DNA of 64,000 nt from Gymnogyps californianus (GCF_018139145.2 NC_059476.1:8159501-8223500), one strand, 5' to 3'; positions 12,001 to 24,797 are shown, counted from the first letter of the stretch. The notes: generated from the sequence alone by a model not told the origin. Translations and numbers: made by a program.

Positions 12001-15000
12001 CCTACATGACCACGTTATCTAAACAGCTTGTAATTTTAATAAGTACATTTATCCTGATCTTACAGGTGTGACTTTAAGGTTGAGGACCTAAGCCCCATCT
12101 TCTCATAGGATTCAGGTGACAACATACCTTCTGGAGATATGAAGCAATTCGGCTGAGGTCTGTGAGAGCTAGGGCGGGAATCCTGGCATGGTTGTCCAAC
12201 AGGGCTGTCCCTCTCTCCATGTTTGGTATCCAAATTGTTACAATACCCTCCCTGAATGTTGAGATGGGGCAGATTCAAAGCAAAACCACCCTGGAGGCTG
12301 GGCAAGTTGAGCCCAGACACACAATAACACAGGAGTAAAATGTTGAGCCAGAATGATGAGGAGGGAGGGAAGACAGGCCTGTGCTGCTGAATTCTGACCT
12401 AAACCTATTTCTGTAGATAACGCTTGTGTCAAAAGACCAAAACAACAACAAAACAGAACACAAAACGCAAACCAACCACAGACCGGGATATTACTGCTAA
12501 CGCTACTAAAAGTTAGAAGTGGGGGAAGTAGAAGCGAAAAGTCGATGGTGTGTGGTAGAGCAGCACTTGTTTTTAAATCTTCATTGCATCTGTGACCTCC
12601 TCCTTCACCTAAATTTGAATCTGTGCTTGCTCTTAATGGCACCTATCTTGTGTCAAGTGAACAGTCTCCCCCGGTAAATGCATCTTTCGAATAAAAGATG
12701 CTAAAAAGAAAGTTACTGTGGCAAGAGTCACACTGATGAGAGTAACTGTATGAAGCGAAGAAGAACTCGGCCTTGTATAAAAGCAATATTTTCACTGTTC
12801 TGAGAGGGTTTCACAAATAACTTGGCATATACTTTGAAAATGTCCTTGACAGTGCCCTTTTAACGAACGAGAAAGCAGGCAAGCTCATGTTACAGCATCA
12901 GATATGCTGAGCAACTGGTGCGGAGGAAGTATTAATGCCCACAAATCTCCTGTGTAAAATCAAACACAGACAATTACCTTGGTTAAGAACCATGGTGGTG
13001 TAACAGGCTTCAGCTAGCAGCCTGTCCAGCTGCTCTTTGGCACGGATCCTGAACAGACCTTGCAGTTGGCCCTAAATCTTCAGATACTTTCCTCCTCCCC
13101 CACCCGCTCGGCTAGTAGCCGTACCGATCACATTAAGCATTCACACAGCTGCTGATGGGTGCCCTTTTCCTAGAGACATGGGCAGCTTGGCCAAAGTGCC
13201 ATCAACAGGCTCTCTCCCAGGCTTTCCCAGTAAAACAGCAGAGGGTGTAAGTGAAAGGGAGATATAGTCCTGAAGAAGGAGAACTTCCTAGACAATCGCC
13301 ATCCAGAACAGAGCTGTAATTAGCCAAAGAAATCTGTGCTCCCTTCCGAATAGAAGGGAAAGAGAGGAACCCCCAAATATATCAGCTCCCCCCACCCTAG
13401 GCAATTCTGTTGCACTAACGTGTCTGTGTATCTCTGTTAAAGACCTCAGGCCTCCCTTGAAGAGATTTAGCACAGGACAGAGCTCATTCCTTTTACCTGT
13501 CCATGGACACCTTGAGCTTGACAAGGCCTGTTGTCAAAACCCCACTCATTTTTCTCCTGCCATCCTTCTTACCATGTAATTTATGCATGCTTACCTGCGA
13601 TTCTCTTCCCCTGCCTTTGACATCCTTTGTGCCTAAGCTGCTCCAGAGATCGAGCAGAAGCGTGTGTATATTAATAGAGCAGATAATGGATGAGTACACT
13701 CTCATGCTCCCCGGCTCGTGCTCCCTCCAAAGTAGATCATTTCTGCGTGGTACAAACAGTATTGCCAGACTATGTTTTAAGCATTTAAGCTAATGAATCA
13801 AAGATTAGCATCTTGGAAGTCTATTAAAACTTAGGAGGCTTGATTTTTTCACCCAGTATGTGTATTTATATATTATTAATGAAATCCAAGACTTGCAGTA
13901 TATGCCTCTCTTCCTCCTATATCACTCCTGTGTACGGCAGTGTATAAATTATTCCTATTATTGGCCCTTGCTGGTTTCTTAAGAAGTTAACAGTGAAAAG
14001 GAAGAGCTTTCTGTTCCTTCAAGAAATGAAGTCCCACTACCACGCTAAGCATGGGGCTGAGCTTAGACTGCTTTCTACCTGTTTTACCTGCCTGAAATCT
14101 GCATTCCCCCTGCGAACTGCTTTGCCTTCTGTAGGGGTGAGAAACCAGAGGAAATCAATAGGATTACCCTGAGATAACAAAGAAAAATGCTGGGTATGAC
14201 GAGGTCTGGGAACCCACACCAGCCTTAACTCGGTCTTTACGCTGGTATCAGCAGGGGATGAAGCTCTGGGGAAACAGGTCTGAAGGAGGGGTACGCAAGA
14301 AAAACCCACATGCTGCTTCATTTCTCAGAAAAATATTATCGTGCTTCCTGCTCCTCCTCCAGAAGCAGCCATTTCTGATCCCTGAGATAAACCCAACTGT
14401 TTTCTGTTGTTCTTCCTCTCTTAACCAAGCTCTGCTCCCGCAGCGGCTCCTCTGATGCAGCGCCTGTGGCAGTGTTCACAGGGGCTCGGGGAGACGCCTT
14501 CCAGCTTCCTCTTCCTCCTCCTCCTCACCACCTTACCTGCTAACTCTGCCTCCCCCAGCCCCGCTCCTGAGCATGATGTGCCTCCCCAGCCTCTTGTTTC
14601 CAACCCTTTTTCCATTGCTTGTGTGGTACCAGTTTGGGGGATCTTCGGCCACAACCTGCTCAGGTTTTCCTCATTAGATCCTTTCTACTCCCGTACCCCT
14701 TCCTCCTCCTCCCAAGAGGAGAGGGAGCTCTTACAGGTTCGTTTTCCAGACCAGCTGCGTGTTGATAAATAATTATGCAATATTTAGTGGATATTTACTG
14801 ACTGCAAAGGAAAGCAAGCCTGCAGTGATCTGTGGAAAAACAAGGCAGGGATCATCTTTTCAAGCCTCAACAAAGGAGTTTTGTCGGATGACTAGCTCAC
14901 AGCAGCATCTGCAGTGGAAACAGTTAACAGTCGTATTTAAAAAAACATGAATGTGAGACTAAGGTAGAACATTTAAAAATAACTGTTCTTTATGTTGCTA

Positions 15001-18000
15001 CGGAGACCTTTATTATAGCCATTGTACGTGATGTGCATTGATTATATTCCACGTAGGTAACATTTCTCTCTCAGACTAGTAGAAGCTGATGGTACTCCCA
15101 CTTGTACGAGATGGTATGTAGGAGCATATAGGTTGTGGAACTAAACAATGCTAGAGACGAGGTTTACTCGATTTTTCAACTCTTAAAAATTTGTAAATGT
15201 GCAGTTTTAGTACCCCATTAACAGTTTTTTGCCCTTGTAGATATCCCTTGTTTAATACATTCTGCCTTTTCTAAAGCAAAAGTGCTTAGGATCATTGTAA
15301 TTGGGGTGATAAATGCAGCAATCCTATTATAAAAATAAGGGTTATAATTCATACGGCTGGCAGTGCATGCATCTGGAGCTCTCTTTGTTAAATCTGAGTA
15401 GTTTCAACACATGGCATTCAAACAAAAACTGTATTGACTGCATTAAAGATTTTATTTGTCTTTAAGCCTAGCTGATTAGGTCACAGAAGTGAAGGCAGAA
15501 AATGTATTGGTGGTGCTCGTGTAGTTACATGGGCTGCTTTTTTTAAATGCTTTTGAGAAAACGCTGCTGATCAAAAGCGGTTAAGTCAAAATCTTGGCAA
15601 AAAACCTCCAAGTTTTCATTACGATATTCTAAGCTTTACCCATTCCAATAAAAATAACAGTATTTGGAAATGCAGCCCTCACAGAACTTCAGTTTCACTT
15701 TTTATATGACAGTTTTCATCTTCCTGGCTTTTTTTTTTTTAATATTGACTCGGATTAAATAACCTTGTACGGATGACAAATTTTAGCAGAAATTATTCAG
15801 GAAGCCAAGCTTCTTTAGGGCTTATTTCAGAGAAGTTTTACATTTCATATTGAAAATATTTACCTCAGTTTTTCCATTTGTTAGACTGAGAGCTCAATAA
15901 GTAAATTCAAATAGAAGTGTATAGGCTGCATTTCAGGCAGCTGTGGTTTTAGAGACATGCTTCTAAAATTATTGGAATAACTGAAAAGTTGTAGGCTGGT
16001 AGTGGGAGGAATTTCTAATTTGCTGTGATACTGAGGACAACAAAGTTCCTCACTTCTTTTAGCCCGCAGACTAGAATTTCACCTCATCAATCTATCCAGT
16101 ATCCTCAGCATCACTGGGTGCCTGGGAAAAAAGAATGGAAATTGAACAGAACCAAAACCGTATGAATATACATGAGTTTTGCCTCCTGGCTTAATGAAGC
16201 TGCAAGAATACAGTCTGCCCAAAAGTGGGGAAATTATTCTTCAGTTAAGAAGGATTTGATTTTTTTTCCCTGTCAGTAGTTTGGAAGTGAACAGGAAGAA
16301 CACTGATTTAAATCATACTTCTGCCAGAGGTTTTTATCTATTTTTACTCATAATCCAAACATTAGAACAACACGCCCCCTAACATTTTCCTATTTATTTT
16401 TGATACTTTCCTTGTCCAGGCAGTTCATTTAGCCCATTCCCCTCCAGTGTCCTATGCATAAACAAGGCAGAAAGTGTGAAAAAGTTATGGCACAGCCTCA
16501 GTGCCTAAGGATAAGGCCAGATCTCTCTGTTACTACAGAGATAACAGAGTTTTCCAACTTGCAAAATGTTTGTGAAACTACGAGTTGCTTCTATCCTTTC
16601 AAATGCCACTTTTTGAGTGTGAAACATGAGGCGGTGTTTCTGGGTGAATTTAAATTTGGCTGGTGTTTGCCTTGCTCTGAACAGACTCTGAACAGAAGCA
16701 GCACAGACAGCTTAGTATGAAACCAGACTATTAAATAAACGCTAAGGGGAGAAAGACAGGAATTGTAACGTTATGCTTTCTCAGCTGAAACATGTTACTA
16801 ATGGTATTTACAGATACTTCACTAATATAGCTATTTGTCTTACATAGTTGAACAGAGTAACTTATGTGATTACAAATACGTAGCCCAGATTGATATGTAT
16901 ATGTATTACAATATGTAGCCCAGATAAGTGTGCAATGACTATTATTTGTCATTAAATATAGTCTTCGGGCCATCTCCTGAAGAAAAGCTGCTTGAGTTTG
17001 TGCAAAAAGATGTTGTGAAGGGAATAAAACTACGTATGTAAGGATTAGCCATGGGAGTCCGCATGCATCTTTTCATTCTCTGAATACAGAAGCATCAATA
17101 CAGGCATGGGAAGACTGTTGTGAAAACCTGTTAGTAGAAAGGTACAGAAACGCGAATATGTAAATAAGCATTTCTGTTTACCTTTCCCGAGCTTCCTGCC
17201 AATACAAAAGATCAAGCAACAAAAAGCCAATCTACTTTTCCATGCTCAAATGGCCTTGAGTTCATACAAGGAATGGAGCTGAAATGGCCATCTTCCAGCT
17301 TTGCTGTGGGAACTGAGGAAACAGTTTCTTCACCTAGTGCCTGTCGGACTCATCTCTAAAATAGATTTTTTTTTTCTCCCCAGATTTATTTACATCAAAA
17401 TGCCTGGTCTAGCTTCCACTGCGTGGAACAAGTTATTTTCACTTTAGTTTAAACTGTTAGGTTGGGAGGAGGGAGAGCTGACCAAAGAGGAGGGAAAATG
17501 AAAGGATCTCTTCAGGCATTTGTGAAAGGTTCAGCTCCTCAAACATGTTTACGTATGCTTAGATGGACAGCTTTTATGTACAGCCCTATATGGATGCCTA
17601 TAAGCAGTGAGAAGCCCAAGGAGTCCCAGAGTGGCAGAACACAAGCATGCCTGCCCACTGCACTTACACAGATCACGCCTTCTCCACAGAGTAAGCAAGC
17701 TGACCAGTAATTTCCTTTTTTCCTTTAGTGGCTTGATAACCACATATGAAACTTAGAGGTAATCAGAGAGGCAAAGGTGAATAATGGAGAAACCCCAGAA
17801 TCTTCCTTTTCCAAGAAACCTCATGGATCTGCTCTAAAATTTCTGAGATACTCCCTCCGGTTTGGAGAATTGGGGCAACTTCCCTCAAATCCCCTACTGT
17901 CCCCTTATTTAGTTTTTCTTTCCAGCTGAGCCAGCATCAGGATACACGGGAGCTGCGAGCAGCTACAGAAACCCAAGACCTGCCATGGCATGTCACTGAT

Positions 18001-18690
18001 CCCAGGACTGTAGCTGATGAAATTGGATTACCGAGCATTTGCACAAGTAGGCACTCTCCCGAGAACAGGACACGGATCTCGGGGCCGGATTGTTGAAGTG
18101 CCAGGCAGTTCTTTCCCACTCCCCCCGTGCAGCCCTTTGGCCCCTCCTTCATGGCCATAAAGGCGAATAAAGAGTCTCGGCTCCGCACCGAAATGGCTGC
18201 AGCATGGACACGTGTTCAGCTCTGACCTTACCGCAGGGGTGGTAACCTCCAGCAGAAGGGAGGAAGCTTCTCGCTGTGGCCTGATTTGGCCGAGCTTATC
18301 TGGAGGCTAACGAGACAGAGCAGACGCTCTGCGACTGGCTGCTGCCGGGACCTGAGGCAGAAACGCCAGCCCGGTAACCAACTACCTGCGGACCGATGCA
18401 GGGAATTACACTTTTAATGAAGGGCAAGTGAGGCACAAAGCCCCACAGGGAGCCTCCTCTCAAAAATTACGTTCATCCCTGAAGTGTGTATTAACTCTTT
18501 AGCCATTGAATCCTTATACAAACTCAAAATTGCTTTTTTAATGCAGTATCTTGAAGCCTCTCCGTCAGCCAGAGGCTGCTTCAGACTAATGCAGGAAGAG
18601 AGCCAAATATTAAAAAAAATAATGTGAGGTTGTGGAACATCTAAAACATATTGATCATAGTGTAATTACACTTGCAATGTATTAGGCTAA

Positions 18691-19315
18691 TGTCGTGGTT
18701 TAACCCCAGTCAGCAGCTAAGCACCATGCAGCCGCTCACTTGCTCCCCCCCTGTGCTCCCAGTGGGATGGGGAGGAGAATTGGGAAAGGAGGTAAAACTC
18801 GTGGGTTGAGATAAGAACAGTTTAATAACTGAAGTAAAATATAACACTAACAATGATAATAATTAAATATTATAATAATAATAGTAATGAAAAGGAATAT
18901 AACCAAAAAAAAGAGGGGAAAAAAAAGAAAAAAAAAGACACACACCCCCCCCCCCCCCAAACCAGTGATGCACTACGCAATTGCTCACCACCCGCTGAAC
19001 GATGCCCAAACAGCGATCCACCCCTCCTGGCCAACTCCCCCAGTTTATATACTGGGCATGACATTCTGTGGTATGGAATACCCCTTTGGCTAGTTGGGGT
19101 CAGCTGCCCCGGCCGTGCTCCCTCCCAGCTCCTTGCACACCTGCTTGCTGGCAGAGCATGGGGAACTGAAAAGTCCTTGGCTTAAGATAAGCGCTACTTA
19201 GCAACAACTAAAACATCAGTGTGTTATCAACATTACTCTCACACTAAATCCAAAACACAGCACTGTACCAGCTACTAAGAAGAAAATTAACTCTATCCCA
19301 GCCAAAACCAGGACA
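18691..19315 (-). mobile_element. solo LTR of an avian endogenous retrovirus
   Basis: Read on the minus strand, the element starts TGTCCTGGTTTTGGCTGGGA and ends GGGTTAAACCACGACA, so it has the TG...CA ends of an LTR. It carries a TATA box (GTATATAAAC, complement of 19043-19052) and, further along, an ATTAAA polyadenylation-type hexamer (complement of 18821-18826), in the order expected for U3 then R/U5. I recognise the overall sequence as an LTR type abundant in bird genomes, but I cannot assign the exact family name. A low-complexity stretch (ATT-, A-, and C-runs, about 18850-18960) lies inside. No gag, pol or env sequence flanks it, so it is a solo LTR left by recombination. The five bases on each side (GCTAA and GGGAA) are not a clean target-site duplication. 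Confidence 0.85.
18901..18959. repeat. A-rich and poly-C low-complexity tract inside the LTR
   Basis: Runs of A broken by single G are followed by ACACAC and then about fifteen C. This mononucleotide expansion is specific to this LTR copy and is likely to be length-variable or error-prone in sequencing. Confidence 0.8.
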
Positions 19316-22300
19316 GGGAAGTAGCTAAAACAATCTCCACTCTGAAAAAGATGATTTGGGAGCGGGCAAGAGGGCCTTGGGGAGGCTGCCTGCAATTCTT
19401 ATGAGGGATGGTGAATCTGCTTCAGAGTATGTAAGGAAAAGGTATTTGAGTCAACAGTAAATGACAAATGTGATAATAACTATCCCAAACATATCACTTT
19501 CTAAAGCTTAAGCAAGCTAGCATTTACATGAATACCAGAAGTCAGCGAAGCAAATGCAGGATGAAGCAAAATACGTGTGACAAGCCTCACTTGCGTCTGT
19601 GAATTAAAGAACAGTTTCTGGACTTAAGATGTAACAGCAGGCAGGGAATAAAGGAAATCTTCAGTTTGCCTTGGATACTGGTAATATAAAAAGCCTGAAT
19701 TTGCTATACTTACAGTTAAAATGGCTTTTTTCTTTTTTTTTAAATCTTGGAAAAGTTATCTGAGAGATACAGTTCCTAAGTGGAGGATCTTGTTTCACGA
19801 TATAATAAAAGCCAGGGTCTGGGTGAGATAGTAACAGAATCCCTAATTAAGAGCCAGGATACTTTAAGCTTGAACTTGAGCCTCTTGAAGTAAGTATCCA
19901 AAGCACCTTTACATCCAAAACGTTAAGCTCTTGATTAAACAAGCAGAACACACTTTTGGTGATAATTAAAGATGAGCTTCAGTCAAAATACTGGATTTGT
20001 ATTTGGGCCAAACTAAACCTTGGATGCAAACCTTCACTCTCTTTTTGTTTTAACGTGTTCTGATCCAAACTGCTTGGGCTCTAAGCCACTATTACCAACC
20101 AAGTGCTTTACTTGTTGCACGTAAGATTGCAAAGCCGTTCATAAACAATGAGAGTATCCCTGTTGTGAGACAGATCATATTAGATCAGTAAATTGAGACA
20201 CAAAGTTAAAAACCTCTTCTTTTTCAGAAGTGAATGTCAATTTGGGGCATCCGCATCTTTGGGCAGCCAATGGAGGTTTTTTTTTTTCCTCCTGCACACA
20301 ATATTCACAATTCCAAAGTAAACTCTGTAGTTTCTCATTAGCTCTGAATATTGAGGTTTAGGCATCTCAGGTAGGATCCAACCAAAAAGCAACATTTAAT
20401 ATGCATTCCAATCTTGAAAACATGGGTCTAGCTTCCCTTTCTGAATTCATACGGTCAGTCATTTCTGGGATAGGAATAAAACCTCCTAAAATTCTCAGTC
20501 GCCATCCTTAAAAATAACTAAGAGTTGGGGGGTCAAATTTTTCAGTAGGATAAATGGATGCATTCAACTCAACGGATCCAACAATTTATTCCAGCTGACG
20601 ATCCGCTGGTGGTTCTCTATAGCACTAATATAGCCTGAATATGATTGAGTCACCCAAACTGTATTTTTTTCCCTCCAATTCTGAGTGGAAGAACTTAGCT
20701 TATAACAGTGAAATGTACTTGAGGTATTTGGAAACGAATACTGACCACAAGAGATGGACCGTCCTCTGTGCAAGGAATGGCCTCAGAGGGGTCGTGACAG
20801 ACGAGTTCCTCCGGGTGAGTTGAACAGAAGTCTTCCCAGGGACCAGCTGGAACAGGGGTGAGCCCTTTCTGCCAGCACTGGGAGCAGACTCATACTGCAA
20901 CCTGCCCCTTCAAGGGCAGCAGTAAAAAAAAAAAAAAGGAATTTAGATGGCATCAAAGGAAATCTCGCGTAATCTAAAGCCTCAGTGTTTTTGAAGAGGT
21001 TCACTCCAATAAAATGTAGGATCACCTGATAATAAGATGACATTGTGCTCGGCAGAGTTCAGAACTAGAACTGGAAGCAGTCCAGACCACTGCATGTCTT
21101 GTCTTTTTTTTTTTTAATGTATCTTCAGCATTGGACCAGACCAGCTGCTCTCTGTGCAGTGTATCCTGTCTGAAATTGTAGATGCCTGAGGACAGTCAAA
21201 TGAAAAGGACAGCCCCCAGCAGTCTGTCACCAGTGTAACTTCCAGCAATCTTTGTATTTAATAGCCTTCAATGGATTTTTTTTTTCCTCATGAATTTACC
21301 TAATCACTTTCTAAATCCTGTTTCATGTAGCACCATGAGAATGATAATCTAATTTTGGTCTCTAAGAGATGTAATACAAAAACAACAGGAGGCTCAGGAA
21401 AGAATGAAATCATTTTGCCAACAGATATTACAAAAGCAGGCAACGACTCCAGCCCAGTGATGAAGAAAATTACTAAAACCACTCATTACAAAACAACCCA
21501 GCACTTCCTGCTTTGAAAAATAATCTATTTAGGCTACTTAGCAGTTTTGAAAAAGAAAACCCACCTGTAATCGCTTTTCTAAGCTTGTGATATGGGTGTT
21601 TCTCTCCTCGGTGCCATGACATGAACTTTAAAGCGTGCCTCTGACTGGTCCTACTGTCTGGGCTTAACTAAAAAGGCTCCTAAACCCAAAGATCCTTGGA
21701 TCAGTCATGAATGAGATGAATCAAGACAAATGTTCCCAGGGTGTTGCTACTCTTTGCTTAGAACAGGAGAACTGGCTCAAACACATGGCCCCTCTGTGAA
21801 TTTATGCTACTTGCTCTCTATTAAATTACTGGGCTTTACATATTTTGCAATCTTTGTACACTATCACTGTTGCAATCTCCTGCAAAATGTTGAAAATTGG
21901 TTTTGAAGTTCTACACTTACAGGTTTGTTGCCATCATGTCCGAAATTGATTTGCAAAAGAAAAGAGTATTTTCCTTGTTTAAATATAGGTGAAATATCCC
22001 TTTTAATAAACTCTCCCCTAGTACTTTAAAAAAAAAATCAAATATACATATAGGGTCTTTTTTTTTTTCCATGTCTTGCATCCTATTTAATAATTTCCAG
22101 CTGTTCAAAGTGCAAATAGTTGAGTACATTCTACACAGTTTTACAAAGCTCTGTGTAACCAGGGTGGAAATTGGTGAGATTGCATACACCTTTCTATTTA
22201 TCTAGAGTTCCAGAAAACGCAAATAGCAACTTCCAAATTGAAGCCACAGTAAAACATGCTCTTAAAGGCCCTTTTTAGATGGTATTAAGATGAATCTTTT

Positions 22301-22319
22301 TTTTTCCTCCACCTGACAA

Positions 22320-22350
22320 ATTGAAATAATTTTTTCTCTCTTATTTCAAT
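22320..22350. repeat. perfect 10-bp inverted repeat
   Basis: Arm ATTGAAATAA (22320-22329) is matched exactly by TTATTTCAAT (22341-22350), separated by an 11-base pyrimidine loop. It could form a hairpin, but the arms are AT-rich and chance is a real alternative. Confidence 0.6.
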
Positions 22351-23642
22351 CCTATTTTATGTTATATAACATTTTTGCCCATCCTTTTGTATTCATGTTA
22401 ACGCATTTGCTGCTATTTCCCTTTATTCTTTCATTCTCATTGAAAATGCTAAAACACACCCGATTCTTGCTTCATAACGTGTCTTTAAGATAACACAGCT
22501 CCTGTTAAAAATGTTCCTGGGAGAGGAGAAAAGCGATTACTGACCTGAACATTTTAGAGGCTCTTAAGCTGCCATCAGCTGCATAAAATGTGCCAAATTT
22601 CCTATTCTGCTTGTTTAACAGAAGAAAATAATTGAGACATCTGCAACATGACTTTTTTTTTTCCTCTTGCTGTTCCTCCTGACCCAAAATCAAGGCTGCT
22701 ATTGCCTTTCTGAATATATTACTCCTTATCTGAAAAGCCATTTAGTTGCAAATCCAAAACCTTTCCATTCTTACCACATGTGCCTGTATTAGCCATGGTA
22801 AAGGCCCGTAACAGAGCAGTTCAAATGTTGGACTAATGACCTCTCTGGTATTTCTATAGAAATGCTCTGTTAAACACCCAGGCATTTCAACTTTCAGTCA
22901 CAAGACCTATAAAAAATTCATACTCTGAATCTCTAGTTTCAAACCACAGCGCTGCATCATTAAGAGCTTTTCAATCCTCCCACCCCACACACTTCACGAA
23001 GGGGGAATGGGAAGAGGGATTTATCTTCCTGGCATTTAAGTTTCACATTTTCTTCTCCTCTTGTTCGCATTTTTAAGTAGCTCTGGAGGTTGGCAAAAAA
23101 ACCAACCAACAATGCGAGCCTGAGTTTTCTTTTCTTCTATTAAAATATAACATTATCTAAGAATCTTTTAGCTATTTAACTAAAAACTAAAACAGGCGTA
23201 AAAACCAAGCTTTATCATTTAAGTAACTTTTGTCTTAATTGTGGCTGTCCTTCAGAAATTGTAAAACTTCTATTTCAAGATTGAAAGAAAAGACTACCCC
23301 TGACACAGGGAAGCACCTGGAAAAACAATGTGCAGCTGTCATAGTACATTCTCCAGCAGTACGTACAGCTTTGATCAGGCTTTTAAGTGAGTTTGCTGGA
23401 TCAGAATAACAGTTTTTTTGGAAGTATGTTTATATTTTCCAGTAAAAATATGGTTATTTTATATGACACTTCTGTAAACCAAATTTGAATATAATGGATC
23501 TTCTGGGTTAGTCTCTCAAAATGTTCAAAACGACTCTTTCTGACGAGTCTCCACACATGTTCTTCCCACTCACTGTAGCCCTGCCTCGTGTCATGTTTCT
23601 TCTTTCTATCCCTGTTCATCGCTTTTAGAGCAATTTTTATAA

Positions 23643-23888
23643 ATGTTCATTCTTCCTGGTCCTCAGTTTGATCGGCTGCCACTCATCCTGCCTACTGCAC
23701 GGATTGTATCTGTTGCCTCCTCTGAAAGGGTTATGAACGTTCTGGGAGGCGAGATGCCCTCCTCTCCTTATCTCTCCGACTTCAACGAAGCCGCAGTCTG
23801 TCCTACAAAGAAACCCCGGTCTTTGACTGTCGCAGTAGTTGAGTCCTACACACAACACAACAGCGATCTCATGTACATCACAGGCTGA
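23643..23888 (+). other. unrecognised open frame in a CpG-retaining block
   Basis: An 81-codon frame with mixed, non-repetitive composition is open on this strand, while a 109-codon frame covers the same bases on the minus strand (23637-23966). The block keeps about ten CpG dinucleotides and is richer in G+C than the AT-rich DNA around it. A pyrimidine stretch ending in CAG (about 23655-23671) could serve as a splice acceptor. I do not recognise either protein. Possibilities are an exon of a non-coding RNA transcribed upstream of the PDZD8-family gene, a decayed transposon or retrogene, or a conserved regulatory element. No function is claimed. Confidence 0.25.
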
Positions 23889-24301
23889 AATATCATGATG
23901 TTGTGCAAAGTTCTCAGCTTTCTTCATATTCCTTTCCTCCGTATGTTTGGGTTTTTTTACCTCCATTTATTCAATGACAGTTTTTACGCATTAATAAATA
24001 GTTGAAGAGGACGGAAACAGATTTGTATCTTATCACCAATAATAGCAGAGCTTGATAAAATGTCATCTATGTAGTATTTTCAAAATTTGCTAAAAGCATC
24101 TCTCATCAGCAGGAAACAGAAGAGGTTCTAGGAAGTCACAGAATTCCCACGAAAACAGATTTTGTCTCTCTGCTCCTCTCCAGAGCAATTTTACTCCATC
24201 AATCAGCATCCACCTGCCTATTTTTGAAGAGACTAAATGTCCTTTCTCTCTCATCACTCCTCGTACGGTCCCAGGGCAACGAAGTGCCCCACGAAACCGG
24301 T

Positions 24302-24307
24302 CACGTG
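24302..24307. promoter_or_regulatory. E-box CACGTG in a CLEAR-like context
   Basis: CACGTG sits in the context GGTCACGTGCCC, close to the GTCACGTGAC consensus of TFEB/TFE3 lysosomal-gene (CLEAR) sites and also to USF/MITF sites. It lies about 750 bases upstream of the PDZD8-family start codon, at the left edge of the CpG island. Binding is not shown by sequence alone. Confidence 0.4.
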
Positions 24308-24747
24308 CCCACAGGCGGGACGTTTTCCTTCTCCGTCCCCCGCTCAGCGGTGATGCCTTAACTACCGCTGCGGGCGACAGCGTCCCAGACACCCCGCGAC
24401 TGACGCTTAACGGCGCTCAAGTGAAATCCCCACCCCAGCCTTCTTCTGGCCAAGCACCGAAATGAACCGAGCCGCAGTCACGGCCCTCCCGTCCACAGCC
24501 GGCGGCGGCGGGGGGGCAAGGTCGGCCGCCGCAGAGCCCCTCTCCCCAGCGACCGTGCCGAGGGACGGGCTTTGGAGGGCGCTCCGCAGGCTCGCACGCT
24601 TTGTGCGTGTGTCTGTGCGCTCCCGTGTGCCCCGGGATCGGGCCGCTGAGGAGAGCCGCCGGCCGCCCCGCCAGCCCGCCCCCGCCGCCCTTCAACCACC
24701 TCAGCCCGCCGGACTGCCCACAGCGCGGGCGGGGGAGCTCCCCCCCC

Positions 24748-24757
24748 GCGCATGCGC
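24748..24757. promoter_or_regulatory. NRF1-type palindrome GCGCATGCGC
   Basis: An exact match to the core of the NRF1 consensus, about 300 bases upstream of the main start codon inside the CpG island. NRF1 sites of this kind are frequent in CpG-island promoters of ubiquitously expressed genes. The ATG in its centre also begins a long open frame that ends at 25012. Confidence 0.6.
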
Positions 24758-24791
24758 CCGCCGCGCTGTGACGCCACACCGCGCGGCGCCG

Positions 24792-24797
24792 TGACGT
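24792..24797 (+). promoter_or_regulatory. CRE half-site TGACGT
   Basis: TGACGT in the context CCGTGACGTACC, with a second TGACG-type sequence (TGACGCCA) about 22 bases upstream. Such sites bind CREB/ATF proteins and are typical of CpG-island promoters. Their position 255-285 bases before the start codon is compatible with a core-promoter role. Confidence 0.45.

Larger units (their letters stand above)
1..18690. other. intergenic DNA, no gene recognised
   Basis: No open reading frame here has the length, splice-site context or recognisable protein motifs of a real exon; the longest ones (up to about 134 codons, for example 12238-12642 on the minus strand) are low-complexity or unremarkable. 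The block is mixed AT-rich DNA with small repeats listed separately: CA repeat, ATT repeat, two short tandem duplications and poly-T or poly-A runs. Around 14330-14760 it is pyrimidine-rich on the + strand with CTCCTC runs. From about 17930 to 18440 it is noticeably richer in G+C and CpG than its surroundings. It lies upstream of the PDZD8-family gene, so it could hold distal regulatory elements, but none can be proved from one sequence. Confidence 0.6.
19316..24254. other. intergenic DNA between the LTR and the CpG island
   Basis: AT-rich DNA with many poly-T runs (for example near 21103, 22060, 22300 and 22650) and no ORF that resembles a known protein. It contains one 10-bp perfect inverted repeat (22320-22350) and a CpG-containing block at about 23640-23890, both given separately. 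Nothing else can be supported. Confidence 0.6.

Noticed and set aside
12238..12642. 134-codon minus-strand frame, the longest outside the CpG island
   Set aside because: No recognisable domain, Leu/Phe/Ser-rich, no supporting promoter or splice sites; expected by chance in 64 kb.
14421..14772. Open frames on both strands around 14.5 kb, with a leader-like hydrophobic stretch on +
   Set aside because: The Leu/Ser/Pro content is produced by CTTCCTCCT pyrimidine repeats; no known protein is seen.
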